Shown: positions 1 through 8,713, numbered from the stretch's first letter. The stretch: DNA of 55,403 nt from Ignavibacteriales bacterium (GCA_016182545.1 JACPGG010000055.1:1-55403); one strand, 5' to 3'. Notes: generated by a model not told the origin, from the letters alone. Numbers and translations are program-made.

Positions 1-1103
1 CGGCTGATTATGCGGAAACGGCACAAAGTCCGACTGCTGATACTGTAGAGCGGAATGTATTTTCTCCTGTTATTGCTGTTCCGAAAGATGGATTTGAAGA
101 ACCCGTTCATTCCGGATCAAGCAGCGTTATGGTTGATGCAATCAACCATGCGCTTCACGAAGAGATGAAGCGCAATCCGAAGATGGTAGTGTATGGCGAG
201 GATGTAGCGGATGGAAAAGGAGGTGTGTTCTCCGCTACGAAAGGATTGTCCACAAAATTCGGGAATGATCGTTGTTTCAATTCGCCGTTGGCAGAAGCAT
301 CGATCGTCGGCACTGCAATCGGACTTGCGGTGCGAGGATTCAAGCCGGTGGTTGAAATTCAGTTTGGAGATTACATCTGGCCCGCGTTCATGCAGATCAA
401 AGATGAACTGGTACACATGCGCTATCGTACCGACGGTGATTGGGCATGTCCGGTTATCATTCGTGTAGCAGTCGGTGGTTACATTCGAGGCGGACTCTAT
501 CATAGTCAGAGCATCGAAGGAATCTTTACGCACATCCCGGGTCTCTGGGTTGCGTTTCCCTCTAACGCCGCGGATGCAAAAGGATTGTTAAAGACAGCAA
601 TTCGAGAGGATAATCCTGTTCTATTTTGTGAGCACAAAGGATTATATCGCCAACAATTTGCCGCCACACCTGAACCGGACGATAATTATTGTCTGCCATT
701 CGGTCTGGCAAAAGTAAAAAAAGAAGGAAGCGACATTACCATCGTGACATGGGGATTCATGGTGCAGCGTTCAATCGAGGCGGCGCGAAAGTTGGAAGAG
801 CAGGGAGTCAGTTGCGAGATCATTGATCTGCGGACATTGATTCCGTGGGATAAAGAAACAGTGTTCAATTCAGTAAAGAAGACCGGAAAAGTGTTGATCG
901 TCCACGAAGATACAAAGACGGGTGGATTCGGCGCCGAGATCGGAACGCAGATTGCCGAAGAATGTTTCCAGTATCTTGATGCCCCATTGATGCGCGTTGC
1001 GGCGCTCGATACGCCCATTGCGTTTGCCCCGGCATTGGAAACCTCGATCCTTCCGCAAGAGCATCATATTACATCGGCGCTTGAAAAATTGGCGGCGTTT
1101 TGA
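1..1103 (+). CDS. 2-oxoacid dehydrogenase E1, probable fused alpha-beta protein (C-terminal part, truncated by left edge)
   Basis: The first ATG is at 129, but the same frame is open with no stop back to base 3, so the gene starts outside the window. The residues before Met (Ala/Pro/Glu-rich, then a short hydrophobic stretch) look like the linker between the E1 alpha and E1 beta halves of the single-chain E1 proteins common in Bacteroidota. What remains is a whole transketolase-like pyrimidine-binding domain (VVYGEDVADGKGGVF, later EIQFGDYIWPAF) followed by the C-terminal transketolase domain (GKVLIVHEDTKTGGFGAEIG). Such enzymes decarboxylate branched-chain or related 2-oxoacids on thiamine diphosphate and pass the acyl group to lipoyl-E2. 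Its role beside two split E1 sets suggests a branched-chain complex. Family is certain; fusion is inferred from the open frame. Confidence 0.85.
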   Translation, partial: ADYAETAQSPTADTVERNVFSPVIAVPKDGFEEPVHSGSSSVMVDAINHALHEEMKRNPKMVVYGEDVADGKGGVFSATKGLSTKFGNDRCFNSPLAEASIVGTAIGLAVRGFKPVVEIQFGDYIWPAFMQIKDELVHMRYRTDGDWACPVIIRVAVGGYIRGGLYHSQSIEGIFTHIPGLWVAFPSNAADAKGLLKTAIREDNPVLFCEHKGLYRQQFAATPEPDDNYCLPFGLAKVKKEGSDITIVTWGFMVQRSIEAARKLEEQGVSCEIIDLRTLIPWDKETVFNSVKKTGKVLIVHEDTKTGGFGAEIGTQIAEECFQYLDAPLMRVAALDTPIAFAPALETSILPQEHHITSALEKLAAF

Positions 1104-1105
1104 TT

Positions 1106-1291
1106 ATGAGAAAAATAAAACCTGTGGTGAAGAAATATAAATTAGGTGAAGAACCTTCTGATTTCAAATTCTGGCAAACAAAATCTGTAAGTGAGCGGAT
1201 TGACGCTCTTGAAATGTTGCGCGATCAAATACTGAGAAATCCGGATGGAACTAGACAAAGACTTCAAAGAGTTTATCGAGTTGTTAAATAG
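1106..1291 (+). CDS. small hypothetical protein paired with a nucleotidyltransferase
   Basis: 61 residues, basic at both ends, with the motif LGEEPSDFKFWQTKS near the N-terminus and RLQRVYRVVK at the C-terminus. It starts with ATG three bases after the E1 stop. A TTG three codons... two codons earlier in frame overlaps that stop and is less likely. Its last 47 bases overlap the start of the nucleotidyltransferase gene in another frame, which points to translational coupling. I recall proteins of this shape directly upstream of DUF6036-like nucleotidyltransferases in many FCB genomes, so it is probably the partner (perhaps antitoxin) of the next gene. No biochemical role can be given from sequence alone. 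Confidence 0.7.
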   Translation: MRKIKPVVKKYKLGEEPSDFKFWQTKSVSERIDALEMLRDQILRNPDGTRQRLQRVYRVVK

Positions 1292-1685
1292 ATACAACGT
1301 TGATTATCTCGTTGTTGGCGGATATGCGCTTACATTCCATGGGTATGTTAGAAACACCTACGATATCGATATTTGGTTACGAAAGTCGCCGGAAACGGCA
1401 GCAAAGATGATGTCCGTCTTGAAGGTTTTTTTTGGCGAAACGATTGACCTCACTGAAAAAGACTTTTCAGAGAGTGATGAGTTTATTCAACTTGGGTATT
1501 CGCCATACCGAATTGATCTCTTAAAAACAATCAGCGGAGTAGATTTTGATCATTGTTTCAAATCGAAACTCATAACTGAAAAGAGTGGAGTCAAGATTAA
1601 TTATATTGATTTGGAAAATTTGAAGAAAAATAAAAAAGCATCCGGCAGATCAAAGGATATTGCTGATCTGGATAATTTGAACTAA
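1245..1685 (+). CDS. nucleotidyltransferase-fold protein (DUF6036/AbiEii-like)
   Basis: 146 residues. The N-terminus carries the signature of minimal nucleotidyltransferases: Gly-Gly at 25-26 (YLVVGGYALTFHG) followed by the metal-binding Asp-x-Asp at 40-42 (NTYDIDIW). The rest is short, and the C-terminus is Lys-rich (LKKNKKASGRSKDIADL), ending in the segment usual for this family. Members often act in toxin-antitoxin or abortive-infection pairs that nucleotidylate RNA or protein, but many are uncharacterised. The gene overlaps the preceding small ORF by 47 bases and ends 3 bases before the next E1 alpha start. The pair is thus wedged inside an otherwise metabolic operon, which suggests an insertion of a mobile two-gene module. 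Confidence 0.75.
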   Translation: MELDKDFKEFIELLNRYNVDYLVVGGYALTFHGYVRNTYDIDIWLRKSPETAAKMMSVLKVFFGETIDLTEKDFSESDEFIQLGYSPYRIDLLKTISGVDFDHCFKSKLITEKSGVKINYIDLENLKKNKKASGRSKDIADLDNLN

Positions 1686-1688
1686 TAA

Positions 1689-2702
1689 ATGAAAAGTAAG
1701 AGTTCTACCTCTAAAAAAAATAAGCGTTCCGAAATATCTTTTTCTCTTTCTAAAGAACAATACCTTCAACTCTACTATTACATGCGGTTGACGCGGGAGT
1801 TCGAAGAGTCGATCTTGAAATTATATCGCCAGGGAAAAATCGTCGGCGGCGCGTACACCGGAAACGGGAATGAAGCAACGGCAGTCGGTAGTGCGTTCGC
1901 GTTGGAGAAACAGGATTACCTTTTCCCGATGCATCGCGATATGGGAGCGCATCTAGTGAAAGGACAGTCGCTGCGTAATTTGATGTTGCAGCATCTCGCG
2001 CGCGGTAATTCTTTGTCGAAAGGACGTGATGGAACGGGGCACTATGCTGATTCTTCACTGAAGATATACGGGAACATCAGTCACCTTGGTGCAATGGTAC
2101 CGATGGCATGCGGCGTGGCACTTGCGAGCAAACTGAGAAAAGAAAAAGCAGTAGTTCTGACATATATCGGCGATGGCGGCGCGAATGTGGGTGATATTCA
2201 CGAGTCGCTTGCTATGGCGTCGGTGATGAAACTGCCGTTGGTGTTGATCATAGAGAACAATCAATTTGCATATTCAACGCCGGTTGCAAAACAAAAAGCG
2301 ATGGAGAAGTATTCTGATCGTGCAATGGGATATGGAGTTCCAGGCTACACGATTGATGGAACAGATCTTGAAGAAGTTTATTCGACATGTAAACAGGCGG
2401 TCGAACGAGCACGACGCGGCAAAGGTCCGACTCTGATCGAATCCGTGACAATGCGAATGCATGGCCACTCTGCGCACGACGGTTCAGAATATGTGCCGAA
2501 AGAATTGCTGGCAGCGTGGAAGAAAAAAGATCCCGTGATGAAGATCGAAAAATTATTGACCGATAAAAAGATTCTCACACCGAAAGTGAAAGAAGAGTAC
2601 GAAGGGAAGATCATCGCAACGCTCGACGATGCGATCCAATTTGCTGTCGAGAGTCCCTATCCGTCCGGTGAAGAAGCAATTACAGGCGTGTACGCCGCAT
2701 AA
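1689..2702 (+). CDS. 2-oxoacid dehydrogenase E1 alpha subunit
   Basis: 337 residues, usual length for a split E1 alpha. The thiamine diphosphate motif is intact: Gly-Asp-Gly at 161-163 (YIGDGGANVGDIHES) followed by the Asn pair at 190-191 (LIIENNQFAYS). The substrate-side motifs YTGNGNEATAVGSA and MHRDMGAHLVKG match the branched-chain/acetoin-type E1 subfamily better than classical PdhA. It pairs with the E1 beta encoded next and the two-lipoyl E2 after that. The complex would oxidatively decarboxylate a 2-oxoacid to an acyl-CoA in the cytoplasm. Exact substrate (branched-chain versus pyruvate) cannot be decided here. ATG at 1689 lies 3 bases after the previous stop, with no clear Shine-Dalgarno. 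Confidence 0.92.
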   Translation: MKSKSSTSKKNKRSEISFSLSKEQYLQLYYYMRLTREFEESILKLYRQGKIVGGAYTGNGNEATAVGSAFALEKQDYLFPMHRDMGAHLVKGQSLRNLMLQHLARGNSLSKGRDGTGHYADSSLKIYGNISHLGAMVPMACGVALASKLRKEKAVVLTYIGDGGANVGDIHESLAMASVMKLPLVLIIENNQFAYSTPVAKQKAMEKYSDRAMGYGVPGYTIDGTDLEEVYSTCKQAVERARRGKGPTLIESVTMRMHGHSAHDGSEYVPKELLAAWKKKDPVMKIEKLLTDKKILTPKVKEEYEGKIIATLDDAIQFAVESPYPSGEEAITGVYAA

Positions 2703-2730
2703 TAATTTTGAACATTAAATCCGGAAATTT

Positions 2731-3705
2731 GTGGCAACACTAACATACATCGAAGCAATTTCAAAAGGTCTCTGGGAAGAAATGGAACGCGATCCATCGG
2801 TATTTCTTCTCGGAGAAGATATCGGAAAATTCGGCGGCGCGTTCAAAGTAACGAAAGGTTTCATCCAGCACTTCGGTGAAGATCGTGTCATTGATACAGT
2901 GCTTGCAGAGACTGCGATCCTCGGTGCAGCGACCGGTGCAGCAGTTGTCGGTATGCGCCCTGTTGCAGAAATGCAGTTTGCTGATTTTGTGACAACGGGA
3001 TTCAGTCAGTTGGTGAACAACACGGCGTCCATCCATTATCGTTGGCATGTGCCGTGCCCGATGGTTGTCCGGCTACCGAGCGGAGCGGGAATTCACGGCG
3101 GACCGTTTCATTCACGCAATCCTGAATCATGGTTCTTCCATCAGCCGGGATTCAAAATCGTGGCGCCGTCATTTCCGTACGACGCAAAGGGATTGATCAA
3201 AGCGGCAGTACGCGACAACAATCCTGTTTTATATCTGGAGCACAAGAGATTGTATCGCCACATTAAAGGAGAAGTTCCGGATACCGATTACATTGTGGAG
3301 ATTGGGAAGGGAGTTGTGCGGAGAGAAGGGACCGATATCAGTGTTATAACGTACGGCTCAACCGTTCATCAAGCATTGGAAGCGGCTGAACAATTGACAC
3401 ATGAAGGAATCAGTATTGAAGTTGTCGATCTCCTTTCGTTGATGCCGCTGGATGTCGAATTGATTTTGAATTCAGCGCGGAAGACAGGAAAAGTGCTGAT
3501 TGCGCACGAAGATAATATTACGGGCGGCATTGGCGGAGAAATTTCCGCGATCATCAGCGAGCAGGCATTTGAATTTCTCGATGCCCCGATCAAACGACTC
3601 GGCGCACTCGATATTCCGACGCCGTACAGTCCGCCACTGGAAGAATTCTTTTTGCCGAATACAAAGAAAATGTTTGCTGCATTGAAAGAACTGGCGGCGT
3701 ATTGA
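2731..3705 (+). CDS. 2-oxoacid dehydrogenase E1 beta subunit
   Basis: 324 residues, the same length class as other E1 beta chains. It begins with GTG at 2731 (ATLTYIEAISKGLWEEM), matching the conserved start of the family. No good Shine-Dalgarno is visible. Motifs LLGEDIGKFGGAFKVTKGF and HGGPFHSRNPESW belong to the pyrimidine-binding domain, and GKVLIAHEDNITGGIGGE to the C-terminal domain. It forms the alpha2beta2 E1 heterotetramer with the product of 1689-2702. It is about as similar to the partial fused E1 at the left edge as to the second E1 beta at 7721, so the window holds three E1 beta paralogues. Confidence 0.92.
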   Translation: MATLTYIEAISKGLWEEMERDPSVFLLGEDIGKFGGAFKVTKGFIQHFGEDRVIDTVLAETAILGAATGAAVVGMRPVAEMQFADFVTTGFSQLVNNTASIHYRWHVPCPMVVRLPSGAGIHGGPFHSRNPESWFFHQPGFKIVAPSFPYDAKGLIKAAVRDNNPVLYLEHKRLYRHIKGEVPDTDYIVEIGKGVVRREGTDISVITYGSTVHQALEAAEQLTHEGISIEVVDLLSLMPLDVELILNSARKTGKVLIAHEDNITGGIGGEISAIISEQAFEFLDAPIKRLGALDIPTPYSPPLEEFFLPNTKKMFAALKELAAY

Positions 3706-3712
3706 GATGTAC

Positions 3713-3803
3713 CAAATAACAAAACTCAAATTACAATGAAATTCAAATCGCAAAAAATTCAGGAAGCCAATTTGTGATTTGGTGCTTGTAGTTTGAAATT
3801 TTA
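3713..3803. repeat. 7-nt-phased repeat array (E1 beta-E2 gap)
   Basis: Consecutive heptads caaataa, caaaact, caaatta, caatgaa, attcaaa run from 3713. The right half holds the complementary type (gtttgaaatttt). It fills the gap between E1 beta and E2. Confidence 0.6.
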
Positions 3804-3813
3804 GATTACTTAA

Positions 3814-5490
3814 ATGGGTTTATATATGGCTTTAGTTGACGTTGTCATGCCCCAAATGGGCGAAAGCATTGCCGAAGGAACGATCTCCAAATGGCATAAA
3901 AAAGTCGGCGACAAAATCGCAAAGGATGAAACACTTCTCGAGATCAGCACCGACAAAGTTGATTCGGAGATTCCATCCCCGGCTGCAGGTGTGGTGGCTG
4001 AACTCCTCTTTCAAGAAACAACGACAGTTGGTGTTCATACTATTATTGCCCGGATTAATACGGATGTCAATGCGAATGTTTTGTCGTCAACACCTCCGCC
4101 TGTCGCGAAACCTGAACCCGCTGCGCCGAAGCCTCTGGCTGAAAACCTGAAACCTCAAACTTCTCAACCAACGAATGAAACTGTCGCACCAACAAAGAGT
4201 TCAAGTTCCAACGGATCGTTCATTGACGTCATCATGCCGCAAATGGGTGAGAGCATTGCAGAGGGGACGATTACCAAGTGGCATAAAAAAGTTGGAGAGA
4301 AGATTGGTAAAGACGAGACACTTCTCGAGATCAGTACCGATAAAGTTGATTCTGAAATTCCGTCACCGGCGGCAGGAGTTCTTGCTGAAATTTTATTTCC
4401 TGAGCAGACAACCGTCGGTGTTCATACAGTTATTGCTCGAATCAGTTCGACAGGAAATGTTTCCGTTCCGGTATCAACACCTGTGCAGCCCTCATCGCCG
4501 AAAGTAGAATCGGCAAAAGCTTCAACATCTATGGTGCAGCCGGTCATGCATCAGCAAATCCCGACCGATAGATTTTATTCCCCGCTTGTGTTGAACATTG
4601 CCCGGACCGAAAATGTTGCAATGTCTGAACTGGAAAGAATTCCCGGTACCGGATCAGGGGGACGTGTCAGCAAAAAAGATATTCTCATGTATGTCGAACA
4701 GAAAAAGGGTGGAAAAATTTCTGCACCGACAGTCGGTGTGCCCGCGCCATCGTATGTCTTTCCAAAACCTGCTCCGCCGATAACGTATCCCGCCGGGCGG
4801 GTTGAAATTATTAAAATGGATACGATGCGCAAAGCGATTGCCGAACATATGGTACGGAGCAAACATACATCGGCGCATGTCGGTTCAGTTTCTGAAGCAG
4901 ACGTAACAGGCATTGTAAAATTTCGTGAGAAAAATAAATCTGCGTTTGAGAAACGGGAAGGATTCAATCTTACATACACGCCGTTCTTCCTCGACGCAGT
5001 TGTGAAGGCGCTCAAGGATTATCCGATGTTGAATTCATCTGTTGACGGCGATTCGATCATTATTCGCAAAGATATCAACCTGGGCGTAGCGGTTGCATTG
5101 GAGAATGGATTGATCGTTCCGGTCATAAAAAATGCGGAACAAAAAAGTCTTGCCGGTCTTGCCCGTTCGTTGAATGATCTTGCGACGCGCGCGCGCAGTA
5201 AAAAGTTGATGCCCGATGAAGTGACCGGCGGTACTTTCACAGTAACCAACCCCGGCGGATTCGGTAATCTTTACGGATTCCCGATCATCAACCAGCCGCA
5301 GGTTGCAATCCTCGGCGTTGGCGCGATAAAGAAACGTCCGGTTGTCATTGATGATGCCATCGCGATTCGCTCGATGGTCTATATTTCCATGTCGTATGAT
5401 CACCGCATCATTGATGGAGCGCTCGGCGGAATGTTTATGCAAAAGGTAGTGTTCTATTTGGAGAATTTTGATGTGAATCAGGCCGTCTGA
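3814..5490 (+). CDS. dihydrolipoamide acyltransferase (E2) with two lipoyl domains
   Basis: 558 residues. Two nearly identical lipoyl domains (about 5-82 and 136-211) each carry the lipoylated lysine in STDKVDSEIPSP (Lys48 and Lys177). A Pro/Ala/Ser linker follows each. A peripheral E3-binding domain lies at about 253-292 (FYSPLVLNIARTENV, GTGSGGRVSKKDIL). The C-terminal acyltransferase domain ends with the catalytic motif SYDHRIIDG (His530, Asp534). It is the core of the complex fed by the preceding E1 alpha/beta. ATG 3814 and ATG 3826 (ALVDVVMPQMG) are both possible; the second fits the family start better, and neither has a Shine-Dalgarno. The first linker contains a 7-nt-phased repetitive stretch. 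No E3 gene is present here. Confidence 0.93.
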   Translation: MGLYMALVDVVMPQMGESIAEGTISKWHKKVGDKIAKDETLLEISTDKVDSEIPSPAAGVVAELLFQETTTVGVHTIIARINTDVNANVLSSTPPPVAKPEPAAPKPLAENLKPQTSQPTNETVAPTKSSSSNGSFIDVIMPQMGESIAEGTITKWHKKVGEKIGKDETLLEISTDKVDSEIPSPAAGVLAEILFPEQTTVGVHTVIARISSTGNVSVPVSTPVQPSSPKVESAKASTSMVQPVMHQQIPTDRFYSPLVLNIARTENVAMSELERIPGTGSGGRVSKKDILMYVEQKKGGKISAPTVGVPAPSYVFPKPAPPITYPAGRVEIIKMDTMRKAIAEHMVRSKHTSAHVGSVSEADVTGIVKFREKNKSAFEKREGFNLTYTPFFLDAVVKALKDYPMLNSSVDGDSIIIRKDINLGVAVALENGLIVPVIKNAEQKSLAGLARSLNDLATRARSKKLMPDEVTGGTFTVTNPGGFGNLYGFPIINQPQVAILGVGAIKKRPVVIDDAIAIRSMVYISMSYDHRIIDGALGGMFMQKVVFYLENFDVNQAV

Positions 5491-5495
5491 TTACC

Positions 5496-5577
5496 AAGAT
5501 GTCTGACATTGTGGTAAACCGGTGGTGAAACTTTGAAAGTTTGATTGATCTTAAGGGGGAAGATGTCAGACATCTTC
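5496..5577. repeat. dispersed ~80-bp element, copy 1
   Basis: A 14-bp perfect terminal inverted repeat (aagatgtctgacat at 5496-5509 / atgtcagacatctt at 5563-5576) encloses an inner aaacttt/aaagttt pair. The second copy is at 24071-24148; the left 20-base blocks share 17 bases and the right 18-base blocks share 16. Confidence 0.8.
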
Positions 5578-5588
5578 TCGAATGAAAA

Positions 5589-6503
5589 ATGGAAATTTTA
5601 ATTCAAGAAATATCAATTAAAGAAAACCAGAAATCCGATGGCTCCAAGCCATCGGATAGTTTATCGTTTCAACGCAAACCCGAGTGGCTGAAAGCACGCG
5701 TCCCCGGCGGCGAAAATTATTCACGACTTCGCAACCTGATCGATGAACGGAAACTTCACACCGTGTGTGAAGAAGCGCGCTGCCCCAATATGGGGGAATG
5801 CTGGAATTCCGGTACGGCGACATTCATGATCCTTGGCGACACATGCACGCGCAGTTGCGGTTTCTGCAATGTGAAGACCGGGAAAATGCACATCGTCGAC
5901 GAAGACGAACCGCGCCGTGTTGGTGAAGCGGTTGCAATGATGAAACTTCGTCATGCTGTTATCACTTCTGTGAACCGTGACGAGTTGTTCGATGGGGGCG
6001 CACATATTTTTGCGAATACAATTCATGAAATTCGCAGCAGAGTACCTTTCTGCAAAGTAGAAGTGCTGATCCCGGATTTCATGGGCAGTGAAGAAGCATT
6101 GAACATCGTACTCAACGCACAGCCCGACGTCCTCAACCATAACATCGAAACCGTTCCACGATTATATAGAACAGTTCGTCCGCAAGCGCACTATCACCGC
6201 TCGCTTGAAGTATTGGAACGCGCGAAAGCTCGCGGCTTCAATACAAAGACCGGTATTATGCTCGGTCTTGGTGAGACTAATGATGAAGTGATCGAAGTAA
6301 TGGGAGATCTTCGCGCAGTGGATGTTGACATTTTTACTATAGGTCAATATCTGCAGCCCACCAAAAATCATTTGCCCGTCGAACGCTACGTTCATCCCGA
6401 TGAATTTAAGATGCTGAAGCAGCGGGGGATGGAAATGGGATTTCGTCATGTGGAATCGGGACCGCTGGTGCGAAGTTCGTATCATGCAGCAGATCAGATT
6501 TAG
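5589..6503 (+). CDS. lipA: lipoyl synthase
   Basis: 304 residues. A radical-SAM enzyme that inserts two sulfurs into protein-bound octanoyl groups, here presumably those of the E2 proteins encoded on either side. Auxiliary [4Fe-4S] ligands are Cys60, Cys65 and Cys71 ([12 protein letters not shown]). The radical-SAM cluster is Cys86, Cys90 and Cys93 (CTRSCGFC). The C-terminal RSSYHA motif supplies the conserved serine ligand of the auxiliary cluster. The family's usual start is near RKPEWLK (residue 29). The extra N-terminal 28 residues include nine encoded by a perfect 11-bp inverted repeat at 5633-5657, so that part is likely repeat-derived or the start is mis-set. It ends 26 bases before pdhA. 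Confidence 0.97.
   Translation: MEILIQEISIKENQKSDGSKPSDSLSFQRKPEWLKARVPGGENYSRLRNLIDERKLHTVCEEARCPNMGECWNSGTATFMILGDTCTRSCGFCNVKTGKMHIVDEDEPRRVGEAVAMMKLRHAVITSVNRDELFDGGAHIFANTIHEIRSRVPFCKVEVLIPDFMGSEEALNIVLNAQPDVLNHNIETVPRLYRTVRPQAHYHRSLEVLERAKARGFNTKTGIMLGLGETNDEVIEVMGDLRAVDVDIFTIGQYLQPTKNHLPVERYVHPDEFKMLKQRGMEMGFRHVESGPLVRSSYHAADQI
5633..5657. repeat. palindrome inside the 5' end of lipA
   Basis: An 11-bp perfect inverted repeat (atccgatggct / agccatcggat), loop cca. It encodes part of a non-conserved N-terminal extension of LipA. A related hairpin lies at 47069-47101. Confidence 0.85.
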
Positions 6504-6529
6504 AATTATCAACGAGGAAGAGAGAACCA

Positions 6530-7558
6530 ATGGAAATAATTACGATGAAGAAAGAAAAATCAACTTCAAACAAGCAGCAGCCGCGATGGGCTGATCTCGA
6601 CCTGTCGAACGAAAAATTGATCAAGATGTACCGCGACATGCTCGCGATCCGACGCTTTGAAGAACGCGCTGCTCAAGAGTACGGCAAGGGAAAGATCGGC
6701 GGATTCTGTCATTTGTATATCGGACAGGAAGCGACCGGCGTTGGTGCAATCGCTGCGTTGCGCGACGATGACGATTTCATTTATACGGCATACCGCGATC
6801 ATGGACAAGCGATAGCGCGTGGCATGAATATGAAGGAGTGTATGGCGGAGTTGTTCGGCAAAGTGACCGGCTGCTCAAAAGGAATGGGCGGATCGATGCA
6901 CTTCTATGATCTTGCAAAAGGATTCATGGGTGGATGGGGAATTGTGGGCGGTCACCCGCCCCTTGCAGCAGGGAGCGCATTTGCAACAAAGTATCAAGGA
7001 AGGGATTCCGTTACGATCTGTTTCATGGGTGAAGCATCGACGAACCAGGGTGTGTTTCATGAGACTTTGAATATGGCAGAGCTATGGAAATTGCCGATTA
7101 TCTTTATCTGTGAAAACAATGGATATGGAATGGGCACAGCTATCTCGCGCGCGATGGCAGGTGAAAATCTGTACGACAAAGCAGCCGGTTATTTGATGAA
7201 TCGCGGCGCGGTAAATGGCATGGATGTTATTGAAATGTACCGCGAAATGAAGAAAGCAATTCACCTTGCTCGCACGGAATTCAAACCGACCTTTCTTGAG
7301 GCACGGACGTACCGCTATCGCGGTCATTCGATGTCCGATCCCGGACAGTACCGAACGAAAGAAGAGATCGAAGAGTACAAGAAGCGTGATCCCATTGAGA
7401 CGTTCGGACAGGAATTGATTCAGTGGGGTGTGTTGTCAGAATCTGTTATCGAAAAGATGGAAGAGGAAATTAAAGCGGCGGTACAAGAAGCAGTAGAATT
7501 TGCTGATGCAAGTCCTCAGCCGCCGCTGGAACAGTTGTATGAAAATGTGTATGCGTGA
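6530..7558 (+). CDS. pdhA: pyruvate dehydrogenase E1 alpha subunit
   Basis: 342 residues, typical PdhA length, with the family signatures RRFEERAAQEYGKGKIGGF, YRDHGQAIARGM and YRGHSMSDP. ATG 6530 follows a purine-rich ribosome site (gaggaagagag); ATG 6545 is a second in-frame option. The thiamine diphosphate motif is odd: where most E1 alpha chains have Gly-Asp-Gly, this reads Gly167-Glu168-Ala169 (CFMGEASTNQG), although the downstream Asn196/Asn197 (CENNGYGMG) is normal. Glu could still bind magnesium. It works with the E1 beta at 7721 and E2 at 8838 to turn pyruvate into acetyl-CoA. Confidence 0.93.
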   Translation: MEIITMKKEKSTSNKQQPRWADLDLSNEKLIKMYRDMLAIRRFEERAAQEYGKGKIGGFCHLYIGQEATGVGAIAALRDDDDFIYTAYRDHGQAIARGMNMKECMAELFGKVTGCSKGMGGSMHFYDLAKGFMGGWGIVGGHPPLAAGSAFATKYQGRDSVTICFMGEASTNQGVFHETLNMAELWKLPIIFICENNGYGMGTAISRAMAGENLYDKAAGYLMNRGAVNGMDVIEMYREMKKAIHLARTEFKPTFLEARTYRYRGHSMSDPGQYRTKEEIEEYKKRDPIETFGQELIQWGVLSESVIEKMEEEIKAAVQEAVEFADASPQPPLEQLYENVYA

Positions 7559-7560
7559 AG

Positions 7561-7684
7561 AAATCCCAAATAACAAATTCCAAATAACAAATAATGCTCA
7601 ATGTTAAGAAATTTTTCTTTGACAGTGGAAATTGTAATTTGAGATTTATTTGGAATTTCGTAATTGACTATTGGAATTTGAAAT
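7561..7684. repeat. 7-nt-phased inverted repeat array (pdhA-pdhB gap)
   Basis: Five heptads in phase (aaatccc, aaataac, aaattcc, aaataac, aaataat) at 7561-7595. From 7634 come heptads of the reverse-complement type (gtaattt, gagattt, atttgga, atttcgt). It can fold into a long imperfect hairpin. Confidence 0.7.
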
Positions 7685-7720
7685 AAAAACTTTGTTTCTA
7701 AGAGATTAAAGGAAAAATAA

Positions 7721-8704
7721 ATGGCAACAATACAAATTCGTGAAGCACTCAATCAAGCGATCGCCGAAGAAATGGAAAAGGATCCGGGTGTATTCATTAT
7801 GGGTGAAGAGGTGGCACAGTACAATGGAGCGTACAAAGTCACCCAGGGACTCTGGAAAAAGTACGGCGACAAACGCGTTATTGATACTCCTATCACGGAA
7901 GCAGGATTTGCCGGCATCGGCATCGGCGCGGCAATGACAGGAATCGGCGTCCGCCCGATCGTTGAGATGATGACATGGAATTTTGCAATCCTCGCGTTCG
8001 ATCAGATCATCAACCATGCGGCAAAGGCGCGGTATATGTCTGCCGGACAATTCAAATGCCCGATCGTGTTTCGCGGCCCAAATGGTCCGGCACATATGCT
8101 CAGTGCTCAACATTCGCAGGCGCTGGAATCAATGATGGCGCACGTGCCGGGATTGATCGTGATGACTCCTTCCACACCGTACGACGCGAAAGGAATGTTG
8201 AAGTCTGCGATTCGTGATGACAATCCCGTTATCTTCATGGAAAGTGAAATGATGTACGGCATCAAAGGTGAAGTACCGGAAGAAGAATATCTTATTCCGA
8301 TCGGCAAAGGAGATGTTAAACGAGAAGGGACAGATGTAACGATCATTGCTTGGACGAAAATGGTTGCGGTTGCGTTGAAAGCGGCTGCAGAGTTGGAGAA
8401 GGAAGGAATAAATGCCGAAGTGATCGACCCGCGCACGTTGCGTCCGTTGGATGAAGAGTTGATTCTCAATTCCATAAAGAAAACAAATCGCGTTGTTATC
8501 GTGGAAGATTCATGGCCCTTCGCGAGTGTCGGAACGGAGATCGCATATCGCATTCACACCAAAGCATTCGATTACCTTGACGCACCGGTTGAAAAAATTA
8601 ACAGCGCCGATGTGCCGATGCCGTACGCGGAGAATCTGGAACATGAAGCGATGCCGAGTCCGGATAAAGTAATCGCCGCGGTGAACAGGGTTCTCTATAG
8701 ATAA
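7721..8704 (+). CDS. pdhB: pyruvate dehydrogenase E1 beta subunit
   Basis: 327 residues with classical PdhB motifs: TIQIREALNQAIAEEM at the start, IMGEEVAQYNGAYKVTQG, DTPITEAGFAGIGIGAA, and RGPNGPAHMLSAQHSQ in the pyrimidine-binding domain; then EDSWPFASVGTEIAYR in the C-terminal domain. ATG 7721 is preceded by an A-rich stretch with aaaggaaa. A 162-base gap separates it from pdhA. That gap is almost entirely a 7-nt-phased repeat, so the operon is interrupted by repeat DNA without an obvious terminator. Forms the alpha2beta2 E1 with the product of 6530-7558. Confidence 0.94.
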   Translation: MATIQIREALNQAIAEEMEKDPGVFIMGEEVAQYNGAYKVTQGLWKKYGDKRVIDTPITEAGFAGIGIGAAMTGIGVRPIVEMMTWNFAILAFDQIINHAAKARYMSAGQFKCPIVFRGPNGPAHMLSAQHSQALESMMAHVPGLIVMTPSTPYDAKGMLKSAIRDDNPVIFMESEMMYGIKGEVPEEEYLIPIGKGDVKREGTDVTIIAWTKMVAVALKAAAELEKEGINAEVIDPRTLRPLDEELILNSIKKTNRVVIVEDSWPFASVGTEIAYRIHTKAFDYLDAPVEKINSADVPMPYAENLEHEAMPSPDKVIAAVNRVLYR

Positions 8705-8713
8705 TGAATAATA

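Noticed and set aside
117-533. Long minus-strand frame opposite the first E1 gene
   Set aside because: It is a shadow of the coding strand; composition and lack of motifs give no support.
4789-4801. GC palindrome cccgccgggcggg in the first E2 gene as an inserted repeat
   Set aside because: Too short, with a one-base centre; the encoded residues fit the linker.
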